Below, one piece after another: positions 31,173 to 43,285 of a stretch of DNA of 64,000 bases. A program made the position numbers and the translations under genes. The notes beneath the pieces were generated by a model. The model was given only the letters and a program-made list of their open reading frames with translations. It had not been told where the DNA came from and searched no databases. Position 1 is the first letter of the stretch, and each line of letters starts with the position of its first letter. Origin of the DNA: Cryphonectria parasitica EP155 (taxonomy: Eukaryota; Ascomycota; Sordariomycetes; Diaporthales; Cryphonectriaceae); assembly GCF_011745365.1 (NCBI RefSeq), contig NW_024468911.1:2102759-2166758 (forward strand). Direction: 5' to 3'.

Positions 31173-33076
31173 TCAGCCTCGCCTCGGTCCCGAAGCATAA
31201 TCACTGGCATAGCCCATCTCGCCAAAGCCTTCGCCCATGCCGCCGGGACCGAAGCCGGTACCAGGGCCCGAGACGTAGCCAGCATCGTCGTCCTCACCAA
31301 GGTCTGACGCATCGAAGCTGGACCGGCCCGAGATCTCGTCCTCGAGGCCGCTGCCATCGCCCTGCATGCTCGGCGCGGCCCAGTCCATGTTGGCGAGGGC
31401 AGGATACTGCGCCAGCAGCGCCTGAGGCAGCATATAGCCACCAGGAGCCTGGAAGCCTCCGCCGTTGTCCATGCCTGGCGGCGCCATGAGCCCACCCATC
31501 GCCATCTGTTGATGCTGCGCAGCGGCTGCCTGCTGCTGCTGCTGCTGTGCGATGCGCTGCTCGCCCCACTGGCGCTGTCTCTCCAGCATCTCCTCGTCCA
31601 GGAGCGGCTTGATGCAGATCCTGCCGGCTTCCGACCTAAAGTGCCGTCCGAGGGCATCAGCGCGGGCAAATCTCCGGCCGCAGCCCCACTGGCCCCCAGC
31701 CTTGAGGTCGCCCTTGCACACAAACTTCTTCTCGCCCGAGTGGAGGCCCTCGTGGCGCTTGCGATCGTGCTGCCGGGCAAAGGCCTTGCCGCAGACAGTG
31801 CACACAAACGGCCGCTCGTCCGTGTGCGTACGCAGATGAGAGCGCAGGTTGTAGGCACGTGTGAAGCGCTTAGGGCACAGGCTGCACTGGAAGGTCGCCG
31901 GGTGCTTCTGCACCCGCTTGGGGCCTGATGCTTCGCCTGGCTCTGGTTCGGCAAGGCGCAGGGCCAGCACGTTGTTCGGCACCGCCGACGTGGACTGGCG
32001 TCTCCTGTTGGGCGAGGCAGACTGCTGCCGTTCCAGCGGTGACAACGACCGGGATGCGTCTCCCCTGCCCGGCGACAGATCGGCACCGAGATGAGGCGAT
32101 AGGGAGCTGGCAGATGACCGCTGACTCAACGAACTGTTGGTGTAGGGATCAGTAACGGCCCGCTGCCGACGGCGACCTAGATGATCTGAATTAGTATGCG
32201 CAGCAAAGAGGAAAGAAGGGGGGAGGGGGGGGGGCAGCAAGCAGAGTGTGGAGGAGGAAGGGGGAGGAGGAGGAGGAGGCATACCCCTATCAGGCGGTGT
32301 GAGGGCATCAGTATCAACCAATGGGGACCTGTCAAAGTTGTTCCGCACAGGAGGGGCCTGGACGATGTTGATGGTGGGCGCAAGCGGATAGTTCTGTGAT
32401 GCCTCGGTCGCCTGTGGCAGGGTCGGGAAGGCCTCAGCGGCTTGCATGCCATAGGGCTGAGGAGGACCGTTCACATAGCCGTTGCTGGCCAAGGTGTAGC
32501 TCTGCTGCTGGTTCATGTCTGGCGCCTGCTGGGGAAGGATGCGTGGTGAGATGGCAGGACTGTGAGATGGGCTGCGGGCCTGGTCCGAGATGGTGAAGCT
32601 ACCAATGCCGTGTAGCTCCTGGATTACGGACGGGTCTTGGGGTCGCTGCATGGGCGAGCGATTTGGATCGACGTGATCAAAGCTGTCACTGACACCGAGG
32701 TTGGGCGAGGACACGCCCACGGACGAGACCTCTGAGTACTCGGAGGGGCTTCTCCGGTGCGTTCGGAACTGGTTCCAGTCCTGGCCAGGCAGCAGGGCAG
32801 CCTCTGGGCCGAGCGACACGTTCCTACTGTGCCCTTGTCCTGGGGAGGGCACAAACTGGCCCTGGTTGAAGGAAGGGGAGTGGTGACCAGACTGTGGTTC
32901 CAGGTTCAACATGTGCGGAGGTGTGGGTTGGTGAGGAGAGGCCTGCGCCATATTGTTATTATCCGGGCTGCCAATGGATTGGCTCAGACCTGGGTCGCCG
33001 GCAAACAACGGCCCGTTCAGCTGCTCCTCGCCTGTACTTGAGGGAGGAAAGATGGTGAAGTCGTTGCCAAAATCCA

Positions 33077-33125
<49 letters not shown>

Positions 33126-33446
33126 TTGGTCAAAGGCAGCAAGGTCATCCAGCCCACTCGGCGGGCCGTAGTTTGCAAAAGACGTATCTCCTTGGAAAGC
33201 CTGGGTCTGCTGAGGATCTAAGAAATTATTGGCAACGCCAGGGTTGAAGGCAGAGAAGTCGGAGGCCCCTGTGAACTGTTGAGATGACGAGGAGTCTATA
33301 TCAATGCCTAAGCCGATATTGGAGGTTTCGGCTGGATCAAACGGCCGGGCAGGGGAAGGCGAGTGGCTGTTCGTTATATGGGGATGCTGTTGGTGGTGGT
33401 GACCGGTAGCAGAAGGGGAACGGCCCCGGTTCTGAGACGGGTCCAT
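31173..33446 (-). CDS. crzA: Calcineurin-responsive C2H2 zinc-finger transcription factor (Crz1/CrzA)
   Basis: Crz1/CrzA factors are dephosphorylated by calcineurin, enter the nucleus and activate Ca2+- and stress-response genes. Two exons join: 33446-32285 and 32176-31173. The 108-nt intron has a GTATGC donor and CTAG acceptor and restores [14 protein letters not shown]. The product is about 721 residues. The N-terminal half is Gln/Pro/Ser-rich and includes a polyglutamine tract of about 17 residues encoded near 33079-33130. PTINIV before the intron matches the PxIxIT calcineurin-docking pattern. The DNA-binding region has two classical C2H2 fingers ([38 protein letters not shown]). A third atypical finger reads [19 protein letters not shown] and ends in RADALGRHF, as in Crz1 orthologues. 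The C-terminus is Gln/Ala- and Gly-rich. Its neighbours show no functional link. Confidence 0.93.
33079..33130 (-). repeat. CAG/CTG trinucleotide repeat (polyglutamine)
   Basis: About 17 consecutive Gln codons, read on the minus strand, lie in the N-terminal part of the CrzA-like protein. Mostly CAG with a few CAA codons at one end. Confidence 0.9.
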
Positions 33447-33598
33447 GGTATAGTGTATGTACTTGTACTCCAGGGGGAGACGGGTCCCCGACAAGGCAGG
33501 AGGACTGGAGCCCTGTGTGACCTTTTACTAAGAGTGAAGTGTGTAAGTTAGTGTGGGTACTGGGTTGAGAGAGAGAGGTGTGTGTGTATGAGTGCAAG

Positions 33599-33641
<43 letters not shown>

Positions 33642-36600
33642 TTGGTTGGTGTTTCCGAGATTAGAACAGCCAGGTAATGGGACGAGGCAGTTTTTCTCGA
33701 GTCAGCGCGGCAGACTTGAGCAGCGTGGCGGAGCACAAGGGTGTGTGAGTGAGAGACGTTGAGGCTGTGCCGAGTCGATGCACTGCACCGCGCCGCACGC
33801 ACCAAGACTGCAGCGCAGAGCTGACAGCCCAAAACCCACTAGGGACTGGGGTTGGCCTAGGAACTGGGTCCTATCAGGTGCTACCACCCTCGCTGTGATG
33901 AGACAGGCTCTCGGTGTCAAGTCATGTTAGGGGGGGGGGGGGGGAAAGAGACGTACTGTAGCGGTAAGGTTTGTCGTCGTATGGTCCAACCTGACGTAGG
34001 CATGCAAGAGCAGGCGACTGGGATCGTAGGTTGGTGCCTGGATGTCTTGTGGTTGTGCGTCCAGTAAGGCTTGAAGAGTGGGTGGTGATGATTGTCTCTG
34101 GCGCACGTCGTCCCTCGAGGCACATACAAGCTCTCGTACTTGTTCTCCTCAGGGGGTGTACGCACACAGTGGTCAGTGTATGCCAGCCTGGCAACTTTTT
34201 TTTTTTTTTTTGAGAACCCTCGACCGTGGGTTGGATGAAGAAGGACTTCAGCAGCTTCACTTTTTCTTGTTTCTTGTTTCCCCTTCTTTTTTCGTCTTCT
34301 TTTCCCCCGGTGTATTCTCTCCCCTTACTTTGTTCTCTCGAGCTTGAAGAGGGTTTTGGAGGAGCCAACAGGGAATCTATTGTGTCGCTAATAGCACACA
34401 CAAATTTTTGTAGTTCCTGCTATCTGTAATTGCTGACGTTGCTGGTGTTGTTCTTGTTGTTTGTTATTCTCGCCGTCGCTGTCACTGTCGATGTCGGCCG
34501 GTGGCTCTCAGCGAGGATTTGCGAACCCGCGGCGCAGAATGCGGATCTGTCTACTCGACGGTCAGGATCGGCTGGCTCTGCTATGTGCGCTGCCCATGTG
34601 GCTTCCCTCTTTCTCTCCCCAGAAATATAGCACCTTGAAGGAATCGCCAGGACTCGAGGCATCAACGGCTCGACGATTCGAGATGCCGCCCGAGTCCGGC
34701 CCCCCTTCATGGTCCTATATGATCCACCCCACCCACGCAGTCTGGGGTTGGGAGGAGGCAGTGCACACGCGACTATGACGAACAAACCCGTCTGCGCCCA
34801 CCAGAGATACGTTTACTAACCTTGCTTGCCTTCTTCCCCCCTTGCTCTATGTATTTTTTTTCTTCTCCCTTTCTCAATCAGGCTATTAACAACAAAAGCC
34901 CTTCTTTTCCCTCTTTGCAAGTATTGGTTTGTTGGCGACTGCGAAAGAGTGAGGCGCACGGCACTACTCGTCGTTCTGCGATTCGGGCTCGTGCTCGTAT
35001 TTGGCCTGACCTAGCTGGGGTTGGGCCTGACTCGACTCGGACGCGGGGCGCTCGCAGGTTCGTCGTAGCAGCGAGGCGTTGTGAATTGGAATTCACGATG
35101 CTGCGCCGCTCGCAAGCTTCTTTTTCGTCGCTGACGGTGTCGTCCAAGAAACAGATAGGATCGCAGCGCGTCGGCGACAGTCGATTTGGTCGAGTGCGCG
35201 CGATTGGAGTGGGTGGGTTACAAGGTCGAGCTGGGCCGCAGTGGGCGCTTAGCTGGGACGGCGAAGATGGGAATCTGAGACGAGGCAGAGCCAGAGGACG
35301 GGAGTCAAGGTCGGAGGAGAAGGGTGTGCGACAAGTATCAATGTATCGCGCGATGCGGCAGCCCAACGTTGGACAGTGTATTCGTATGTTGTGCGATCCG
35401 GTCAGGTAGAAGGTAGTAGTAGACTTGTCTTGTCTGGTTCGTGTCGTAAGGCTGGCCTGGTGTCGGGTCAGAATCAAGCCTCGCTCTGGTGTGAACGGGA
35501 CCTTGTAGAGCTGAGGCCACCCTCTGGCTGGAACGGGCGCGTGGGTGGAGTTACGAGCGAAGTAAAGTAGTTGATGCTCAAGCATACGGCAGACCAGGCC
35601 AAACAGCCCACCCCCTGTCCCCCGGTAAACCCCCAGGGGCCTGCCAAGCACAGGGCACTTCCACTGACAGGGGACCTAAGTATGGTACTGGGAAGGCTCA
35701 AGAACCCCTCCCCGCCGAAAATCACCCCTCCAAGGAATGACTAACCCATCATGGGACCTGGGAGACAGGACCAGAAAACGGGACCAAGGAACTGGGAGAT
35801 TGCGACAGAGATGCTTGGCTCATGCTCAGATTCCGCACTGTACGCTCTGGGCTTTAGCTCTGTTTTCTATACAGTCTCTGAGTACAGTGCCCTTTCAAAG
35901 GTTACGCCCGGCCAGATCGGCTACGATCCGACAACCGGATGACTCGAGATGGATGAATTCGGCCATTTTAAATTATTCTCTCAAGCCAACCTCCAATAAT
36001 GTTTTACACTCTAGCCCATCCCGTCAAGATGGAATCATGGAGACTGGATTAGGGTTCAGATGGCAGATGGGGAAAAGGGAAGGAAGGGAAGGAAGAGAAA
36101 TAATGATAATAAAAAAGAAAAGGAAGGGAAACAGGAATGATTGGTTCTTTTGCTGTCATCTGTCTGATAACCCAATTTATCCCAAGAACCCACTCTTGCC
36201 CAACTCCTCGAAACAGCTTCCGGCTTCCAGCGGGACATCCACTGATGGAGTGAGTTCCTGGTGGATGATCTGCCTCGTCGTCTTCTTCTTCTTCTTCGAG
36301 ACTGCTTGACTCAGGGAAATACGACCTCGGAAGACAAGATGCTGAGACAAGCCCCACCTGCAAAGGACGCCCGGGATGGGACCTCTCCCAGAAACCCCCC
36401 CAAGCACAGCAAAGTAGACTGAAACGGACAAAGCAAAAAATAAAAACATCAGTATGAACTTTTAATGCTTACGCATGTGTTGCCCTGCTGTGGTGACATT
36501 CAGCGTCAATTTCCAACTAGCGAGCCGCTTTTTAAGTCGGTGAAGATCATGGCTGTGTATGGTAGTTCAGATGTTTGGATGCATGGTAAGGGAAGGGAAT

Positions 36601-38231
36601 GGGAAAGGGGAAGAAGAGGACGAAGAAAATACTGGAGTTTGAGGCTGAGCAACCATGCGCCCACCTGCACCTGCACCTGCACCTGCACCCTGCTGCCGCT
36701 GCTGCTGCTGTACCCTAAGCCTATAATATATCTCTATTAACCAAAAGGCTGTCAAGATCTAACAGGAGGTAGCTCAGATTCATCCTGTCTTGTCAATATT
36801 TGGCAGCCCTGCCTCCGAACTGGAAAACTGAGACATGCAGAAAGCCTTAATCAGGCTTGTCCTGCCGGGCCAAAATTCTAATGGTGTGTGCTGCTGCTGT
36901 GTTACAGTAAGCGGTGACTACAAGGCGGAATGTTACTGTAAGTATGTAAGCTATCTTGAGACTCGTGTGGAAATACAACACAAATACCCCCCTCCTCCCT
37001 AGTGGAAGGGTCTTGGAAGTTGCAAACCACTTTAACCCAGCTTGTATGCAGCAGGCGTTTCCTTCAAATTGCTGTTCATACTTGTCACGGAGTGACAGCA
37101 GACATATCGTACACAACAGTGATTAGATCATCAGATCAGGAAACTTAAAAAAAAATTAATCCCCACAGGCTTAAATGCAAGAATGACAGCCCGCCTCCAT
37201 ACAACACAACACGCAGCAGCATGGATCCTTCCATCTTCCATCTGTCCCCCCCCCCCTTCCGCCATGTGTTCGATCGTAGGTTTTATTTTGCGCAATTCTT
37301 AGCTCCAACTCTAAACTCTTTTTTTCTCGCTTCTGGGCGCTTGGACAATAACTTCTAACTTTTCACATACCACATTGCATGTACAAAGTATCAGCAGGGA
37401 GACAACGTGCAAGGGGCCCTGCATATTGCTGGTTGCATTCCGGCACCTCGAGGATGTGTGTATTCACCAATGACAGACTCGTTGTGTAGACTAAGGCCCC
37501 CTTTCACAATCTCTCAAGATGTTCCACACCCATAACACATGCCCTCTCACCTGGAAACAATTACGAGCAGCTCTCCTCTCTCTCTCTTTCTCTCTCCTTC
37601 AGCAGCAGCCTATTCAGGCTCCCGAGGATCTGCACGTCATCTTCTGTCGATCCCTCACACTGCCACGCCGCCCTTTTCTTCTTCTTCCTCTTTACTCTTT
37701 CTGTACCCTACCTCCTATTACTGGGGCTCCTCTTCACCCTTCCATACACACAAGTACCACAAGTAGGCTCGACCACAAATGGCGCCTCTCGCCCCGGGGG
37801 GGTCTCCAAGGGTGAGGTGAGCACTGCCTTCTCTTAAGCGCCCACTTTCTGCCGAATAGGAAGGAGACAAAAAGGCTGCTGCTGAGGATTCCCACACACA
37901 CGAGAAACGCACCGGGGGGGGGGGGAGAAAGTAAGAGGAGTGGCCCTTTTCCACCGGCAACCAGGATGCAGCCAGCCGCTGCAGGTCAGATGCCTAGGGC
38001 TGACTTAGGCCGTTTTTTCTTCTTTCCTATCCCTTTTCACCCCGTTATTATTTGCTTGAGTCTTCTAGAAAGTTTTAGGAAGGACTCACAGCAAGGGAAG
38101 GAATCGGCAGTGCTTATTGTTCCACTATGAATATGGAAGAGGGTGGGTTATGGGGTGTGGCTTCTAGTTGGGATGCGAAACCCCTCATCATCCATCGGTC
38201 GTCCTCTGGTGCAGTAGAGAGCGAGAGAGAA

Positions 38232-38265
<34 letters not shown>

Positions 38266-38526
38266 TGTGTGGAAATGTCTCTGACTGACCATGCTGACTG
38301 CAGGCTGATGTTCACGCCTGTACTTACTATACAGAGCTCGTTCTCAAAAGAGTGATGATGGGTTGGCGGAAAAGAAGGAAGAGTGCAATTGACACGGTAG
38401 TGCATGACCATTCTGCTGCATGCAATCTATTATCGTGGGTATCCAAGAGTAGAGAATTCTTCCATCTACGTAACCAAAACGTCATTCGATTCACAGTCCT
38501 CCTCCTCATTTCCCCCCAGCCTTCAC
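33447..38526. other. Gene-free spacer, 5.1 kb, with simple repeats
   Basis: No supported gene. The left kilobase is probably the crzA-like leader and promoter. It includes a (GT)n tract at 33599-33640, a G run at about 33930-33943 and a T run near 34198-34211. Further right are a hexanucleotide repeat of CACCTG units (36664-36691), a C run (37245-37256), a G run (37914-37924) and a (GT)n tract (38234-38264). Two long overlapping frames on opposite strands near 34822-35651 are compositional artefacts of a GC-rich patch. Confidence 0.5.
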
Positions 38527-39866
38527 TCACAACACCTCCTCCCTCTCCCAACCTTTAGGGTTGGTCATGGGCGATAGCTTCTGCCCGTCCCTGTACTGGC
38601 TGACAAAAGGATTTGGGTCCTCCTTCTGGTCGAGGTTGCCGAGCGTGTGGTTCACGCCACGGTGGCCAGCCTCGTCGGCGCGAATGTACAGGATCAGATC
38701 CTTCATGGTGCGGTGGCCCTCGGGCATCTTCCAGTACGAGACGGCAATGTCGGGCACCTCAAACTTGGGGTCGGTCCACTTGGGGAGGTGGCCGCCGTCC
38801 AGCTCGTGGATGGCGCGCGTGTACGTGTGGACGGCTTCTTCCTCGAGGTAGCCCACAAAGCGGTGGCAGATCTTGGGGCTGATGAGGTAGGAGAGGAACA
38901 TGGCGTTCTGTGTTGGTTGGACAGTGGGTGTTAGCGAGTGCTGTTGAGTTGTATAGAGAGCAAGAGTTGGAGAGAGAGAGAGAGAGAAAAAGATAAAAAG
39001 AGGAGGATCTTCTTACAAAGTACACACCCTGTGCGCCCAGGATGAGAAACTTCATGAACCAGCCCGGTTCACACATCTTCATAAAGGTGAGCAGGTGCAT
39101 GCGCTCATTGTAGGACTCCTCGAGCAGGGTCTCGATCCAGCCATTGTCCCGCTTCAGGGCCCGCAGAGACCGCAGGTGCCTGAGCATGCCGGCCACCATG
39201 CCCGGCACGCCCGCGATGGACTCGAGAAAAATGAATCGGACGAGCTGCGATGATTCAATAATTTCTTGTTAGCCTTGATGACTTCTTCTTTTTCATCACT
39301 CCGCCTTGTTTCCTTTTTTTTTTTTCTCCTTTTTCCCCGAGAGAGAGAGAGAGAGAAAAGAGAGCCAGGAATACAGAGAGGGAGAAACTTACCCATTGCT
39401 GCTCCGTCAAAGCCCTGTCAGCCACCACCGCCGTCGTCGGCCGCTTCTTATCCGTCTTTTGGTCCTTGGACATGCCCGTGGCCTTGTCCATGCACCACCT
39501 CGACGTCCTGATCAGAGCCCAGGCCAGCTTGTCGCCCCAGGTCACGGGCTTGCGGTGGCCCGGGACGACAGCCAGCATCTCGGCCTCGGTATAGCCATGG
39601 TGAGGCCAGGCGGGCGGGGTGGTACGGATCCGGGTGGTCTCCTTGGCCGGGAAGAAGTCACGGAGGCGGTTGGCAGGTGTTGTGGAGAAGGACCGGCGGG
39701 AGGAAGAAGAAGAAGAAGACTTTGGGGCGGTTGTAGCAGATGTGAGCCGTATTCCTACGAGGGATGAGGAGCAGCTCGAGGTCGAGAGGAGGGGAGCCAC
39801 GGCCCTGCTGAGCTGGGTGGCTTGTTTGGGCGAGCAGAGCTTGTTGTTGACCCGTGGTGCGAACAT
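38527..39866 (-). CDS. AOX1: Mitochondrial alternative oxidase
   Basis: Di-iron ubiquinol oxidase of the inner mitochondrial membrane that passes electrons from ubiquinol directly to oxygen, bypassing complexes III and IV. Three exons: 39866-39393, 39244-39017 and 38907-38527; introns of 148 and 109 nt; product about 360 residues. The first 65 residues are a Ser/Arg-rich mitochondrial presequence ending near [11 protein letters not shown]. The iron-ligand motifs are all present: FLES with its Glu, [18 protein letters not shown] and [12 protein letters not shown]. The hydrophobic stretches [13 protein letters not shown] and [20 protein letters not shown] fit the family's membrane-associated helices. 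The regulatory N-terminal Cys of plant enzymes is not expected in fungi and I see none. I found no clear CGG-N7-CCG induction motif upstream. Length and ligands suggest an active enzyme. Confidence 0.96.
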
Positions 39867-41333
39867 TGGTTGCTGTTGTTATTGTTGTTGTTGTTGGTGG
39901 TGGTGGTGTTGCTGATGTTGATGATGTTTGGTTGTCTACTGTATATGCGTGTATATATTATAGTCTCTTATTCCTGTTGAGTGTACATGAAGAAGCAAGT
40001 CATGACCAAGACATGGCTACAGAAGTCCGACTTGTCCCAGGGAGCCACAAGGCTATTATTATTTTCTCTCCCTCGTAACTTTTAACAAACCAAACCCTGT
40101 CATTCAACCTCACCTCGCTGAGTTCCAGGCAGTCATCCAAAAAAAAAAAAAAAAGGGGGGGGCTTTGGTTGGGTCTGCTGCGGGCACACTCGGAGCAACT
40201 TTGGATGCAGATGCTGACGGACGACACGGGCCGCTCATGGTCACGAATACAATCCGGCTCCGTCGCGTCGAAAATCTCAAAAAGAGAAAGAACAAGTGAA
40301 TAAACCATTTGTGGAGCACCCTTTTTAAATCCAGAAAAGAAAGAGAAAAAAAGAAATCGTCAGACTGCTGGATCATAGCACTGTAGTTCTTTTAGCAGTG
40401 GCGCTGTTAGGGGGCGCGGTGCAGCATGCCTTCAGCCTCGCGTCCATACAGCACAACTCATGGTATCACTTTTAACACTTCCCCACCCAGGCAGTACATA
40501 CTCTTGATGAATTTTCCTATTCCCCTCTCCTACTATCATTATTCCTTCTATGTAGTAACGCTCAGCATCTTTTCACTACGTTGTTAGCATTTACGTATGG
40601 AAAGTAGGGCTGACTTTGGTCCGGGGTTTCTGCATTGCATGGTATGCACTGCTTAGGTGGAGAAGTGATAAAATTAGACCCCGGAGTTAGAACCCGGAGG
40701 GTTTGTACATCTTTCGCATCTACACACGACCAGAGCAGAGGCCGCATGACCTCAAGATTACGAAATCGACGAGAGAATATCGGGATATGATATGGGTCTC
40801 TCTTGTCTCTGACACAGACCAACCAAAAAACTCTGCAAGGTCAGCTGAACGAGGTTTTTTGGTAAGCTGGAAAATGGGATTTGCTGGAGTCAAGAACGGG
40901 GGCTGTTTTCGGGGGGCTTCGGGTGCTGCTACAGTGGGATCCGGGGCGTTTTCGCTAGGGGGCGGCTGGCCAATCGTGTTACACTGATTTTCGAGCTTAG
41001 TGGGGAGGCGAGCGATTGGGGGCCAGTGTAGAGAGGCCTGACTTGCTGATAACCTCAAGGCATGATTTTGAAAGGCACCGAGACGTGGTCATTCTGTTTT
41101 AAACAAATAAAATAAAATAAAATAAAAACAAAAACAATAACAATAACAATAAAACCTGCTTCCTCGCTGAACTCAAAAAGAGTCGAGTTTTATATGCTAT
41201 TCGCCACTCATCCAGTATACACTTGATCCTAATCCCCCCTTCCTCCCCCAACCGACGTGATGCATCATCTCTTTCAGAGAACCACGATACCTTCCACATA
41301 TTTTCCCAAGCGATAATCATCCCCTCAAAACAA
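39867..41333. other. Spacer containing a degenerate MITE
   Basis: It holds the alternative-oxidase promoter region at the left, an A run followed by a G run near 40139-40160, the MITE relative at 40454-40689, and an (AAATA)/(AATAAC)-type simple repeat at 41102-41152. No gene is seen. Confidence 0.5.
40454..40689. mobile_element. Degenerate second copy of the MITE family
   Basis: The left end (from CAACTC, containing CACTTCCCCACCCAGGCAGT) and the right end (containing CTTAGGTGGAGAAGTGATAA) are imperfect inverted copies of each other. Both resemble the ends of the element at 12666-12930, sharing the CCACCCAGGCAGTACAT block. Length is about 236 bp. The inverted repeats carry many mismatches and the TA duplication is no longer recognisable, so this is an older copy. 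Confidence 0.7.
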
Positions 41334-41750
41334 TTAAACCGTCCTCTTTCCCCTCAACCCAAGCGGATTCCCCGGCGTCGACATCCTCTGGCCCCTTGCC
41401 CCACTCACATCCTTGACACTGTTCCCAAAATCCCCGACCCGTCCCCCCGCCGCCCGCCCGCCCCCGTCCACATACCGCCCCACGGCGCCGACCTGCCTCC
41501 CCGCCGCCCCTGTGTAGCTCTCGACCTGCCGTCCTAGGGCCTGCGCGTACGTGTTGGTCGTCTTGTTGGCCGTCTTGCCCGATCCGCTGATGCTCCGGCC
41601 CAGGCTGTCGACCCGCCCGCCTGCTGCCCGCGCCGCGCCCTGCACTGCTTTCCCGTTGGCGTTGACGGAATTCCCTGTCGTGTCGCCTACTGCGCCGATG
41701 CCCTCACGGACTCGGCGCTGGACGTACGGGATGAGGCCTTCGTTGGGCAT
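41334..41750 (-). CDS. Small Gly/Arg-rich repetitive protein, function unknown
   Basis: A single exon gives 138 residues from ATG 41750 (MPNEGLIPYVQRRVREGIGAVG). The chain is Gly-, Ala-, Arg- and Val-rich. It repeats short units of 10-15 residues such as GAARAAGGRVDSLG, GAAGRQVGAVGRYV and GRAAGGRVGDFG, so it could form a long amphipathic helix. There is no signal peptide, Cys or membrane segment. Similar short proteins occur in other filamentous fungi as conserved hypotheticals, by memory. The composition recalls desiccation-type (LEA-like) or lipid-surface helices, but that is only inference. Confidence 0.6.
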   Translation of the reverse strand: MPNEGLIPYVQRRVREGIGAVGDTTGNSVNANGKAVQGAARAAGGRVDSLGRSISGSGKTANKTTNTYAQALGRQVESYTGAAGRQVGAVGRYVDGGGRAAGGRVGDFGNSVKDVSGARGQRMSTPGNPLGLRGKRTV

Positions 41751-42998
41751 TGTGGGATGTTGTAGCAAGAGGCGGAGGAGGGTGGGCTCTTTTTTTCTTC
41801 TTGCGTGATGGATAGATAGGTTGGGTGGATACAATGTTTCTTTTTGTATTTGCTTAATGATGGGGAATCTTGGATTTTGTTTGGACTACATAGATGCAGA
41901 TACTGGAGGAGGTCCAGAGAAGAGTTGTTGCAGGGCTGCTGCTGTCGCGCAAGGTAAGGTAAAGTATAGGACAACCCAAGCCACAGCAGGGCGAGGCTGC
42001 TATGTCAGAGTGTGCGTGGCGAAAATAAGCAGGGTTTGTGGAGGTGATGACGTGCCATCCTTTACCTTTCCCTCCCCCCTTCCCCCTTGCATCGTCCTCA
42101 GTCGGGCGCCCAAAACACGCCATGTAACCAAACCAAACTCCCCTCACATTACATATCTAGCCCCTCAACAGCCTGAGACCCGGATTCTTATACTAGCCCA
42201 GGGGCCAGCAGGGACGACAGCAAAAGCAACTGCGAGTTATGAATCAACCCCCCTTTTTCACTCCCTCCCTCACCCGCAGCCAGGCCAAGAGGATGCACTG
42301 CTGAATTGAACGAAACTCTTCACTGGCACCGCCATAAGTTAAAGTGAACTGCACTGCATCAACGGGGCGAGATCCTCGAGCAAGCTAGATGAGCACAGCG
42401 CAGTTTACTCAACATGCAAAGCCTGCCATGCTCTTCGGCTTTCAAGAAAAATACTGCTTCTGGTCAACCTGGCTGCACAATCAGCTACTTATGAATACTA
42501 CATCTTCCACATGGTCCCGTACATCTCTTCTGTCACTGGATAATGTACAAATGCTGCTTCTCCTGGCAAATGCTCGTCGACTTCCGCGAACAGCTTGCAC
42601 GACCTGAATAAATAACTCTCTCTCACACAACTCTATGGAGAACCCAGCCGCATGCTAATGACGAATGTCCAAGTATATCTTAGTCAATGCCCCCAGGGCC
42701 ACGCCAGCATGACAGTGCCTGTGATGGTCATCGATATGTGAACGACGGCATATAGCCCAGATGGCGAGGCATGTACCACCACACGCCTTGTCACCGAATA
42801 ATATCGTGATTAAATATTTTAGAAATAGAGGTCCAGATAACCTCGAACTGCCTGTCGGGCGTACCTGTCAGCTATCATGCAAGAAGAAACCAAGAGGGAA
42901 AAAAAGAGGAAAAAGAAAAGGAAACACTGCGTGGCTCACGAACCTTCACAACGAGTTCCAAGCCCAGGATATCATCATCTTCATTATGTCCCCTTCTT
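41751..42998. other. Spacer, 1.2 kb
   Basis: No supported gene. It contains the promoter side of the Gly-rich protein gene and the 3' flank of the small membrane protein gene. Frames 41821-42309 and 42389-42607 show no protein-like pattern. Confidence 0.45.
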
Positions 42999-43169
42999 CT
43001 ACACCACCGCATCCTCCGACACGTGGTTCGCGCAGCAGCTCACAATCCGGTACAGCAGAGCCGTGCCAATGACGGTCCCGAAGATGAAGATGTACATGAA
43101 AAAGGCCCAGTCCAGCTCGAGCAGGGTTGGCTGGAAGGGGAAGCTGTTGAACACCTGCGCGGCAGCCAT
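42999..43169 (-). CDS. 56-residue single-pass membrane microprotein
   Basis: The frame from ATG 43169 to a TAG at 42999 encodes 56 residues. After about 18 polar residues (MAAAQVFNSFPFQPTLLEL) comes a hydrophobic segment of about 26 residues (DWAFFMYIFIFGTVIGTALL). A short tail with two adjacent Cys follows (YRIVSCCANHVSEDAVV). The layout is that of a small organelle or ER membrane protein. The start context is good (AGC before ATGG). Pyrimidine-rich sequence ending TTCAG lies about 60 bases upstream, so a 5' UTR intron is possible. I do not recognise the family. It is short enough to be a chance frame, hence moderate confidence. Confidence 0.45.
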   Translation of the reverse strand: MAAAQVFNSFPFQPTLLELDWAFFMYIFIFGTVIGTALLYRIVSCCANHVSEDAVV

Positions 43170-43250
43170 GCTGATAGAATCGGTAGTATGCGAGAGGAGG
43201 CGGACTTTTGCGTACTGAATTGTGCGGACCTGAAGCAAAAAAAGAAAGAG

Positions 43251-43285
<35 letters not shown>

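Noticed and set aside
34822..35651. Two long overlapping frames on opposite strands
   Set aside because: Both are Arg/Ser-rich without domains and occupy the same GC-rich patch; neither looks like protein-coding sequence.
39867..40300. Alternative-oxidase induction motif CGG-N7-CCG
   Set aside because: Several CGG and CCG triplets occur near 40210-40265 but none with the required spacing.
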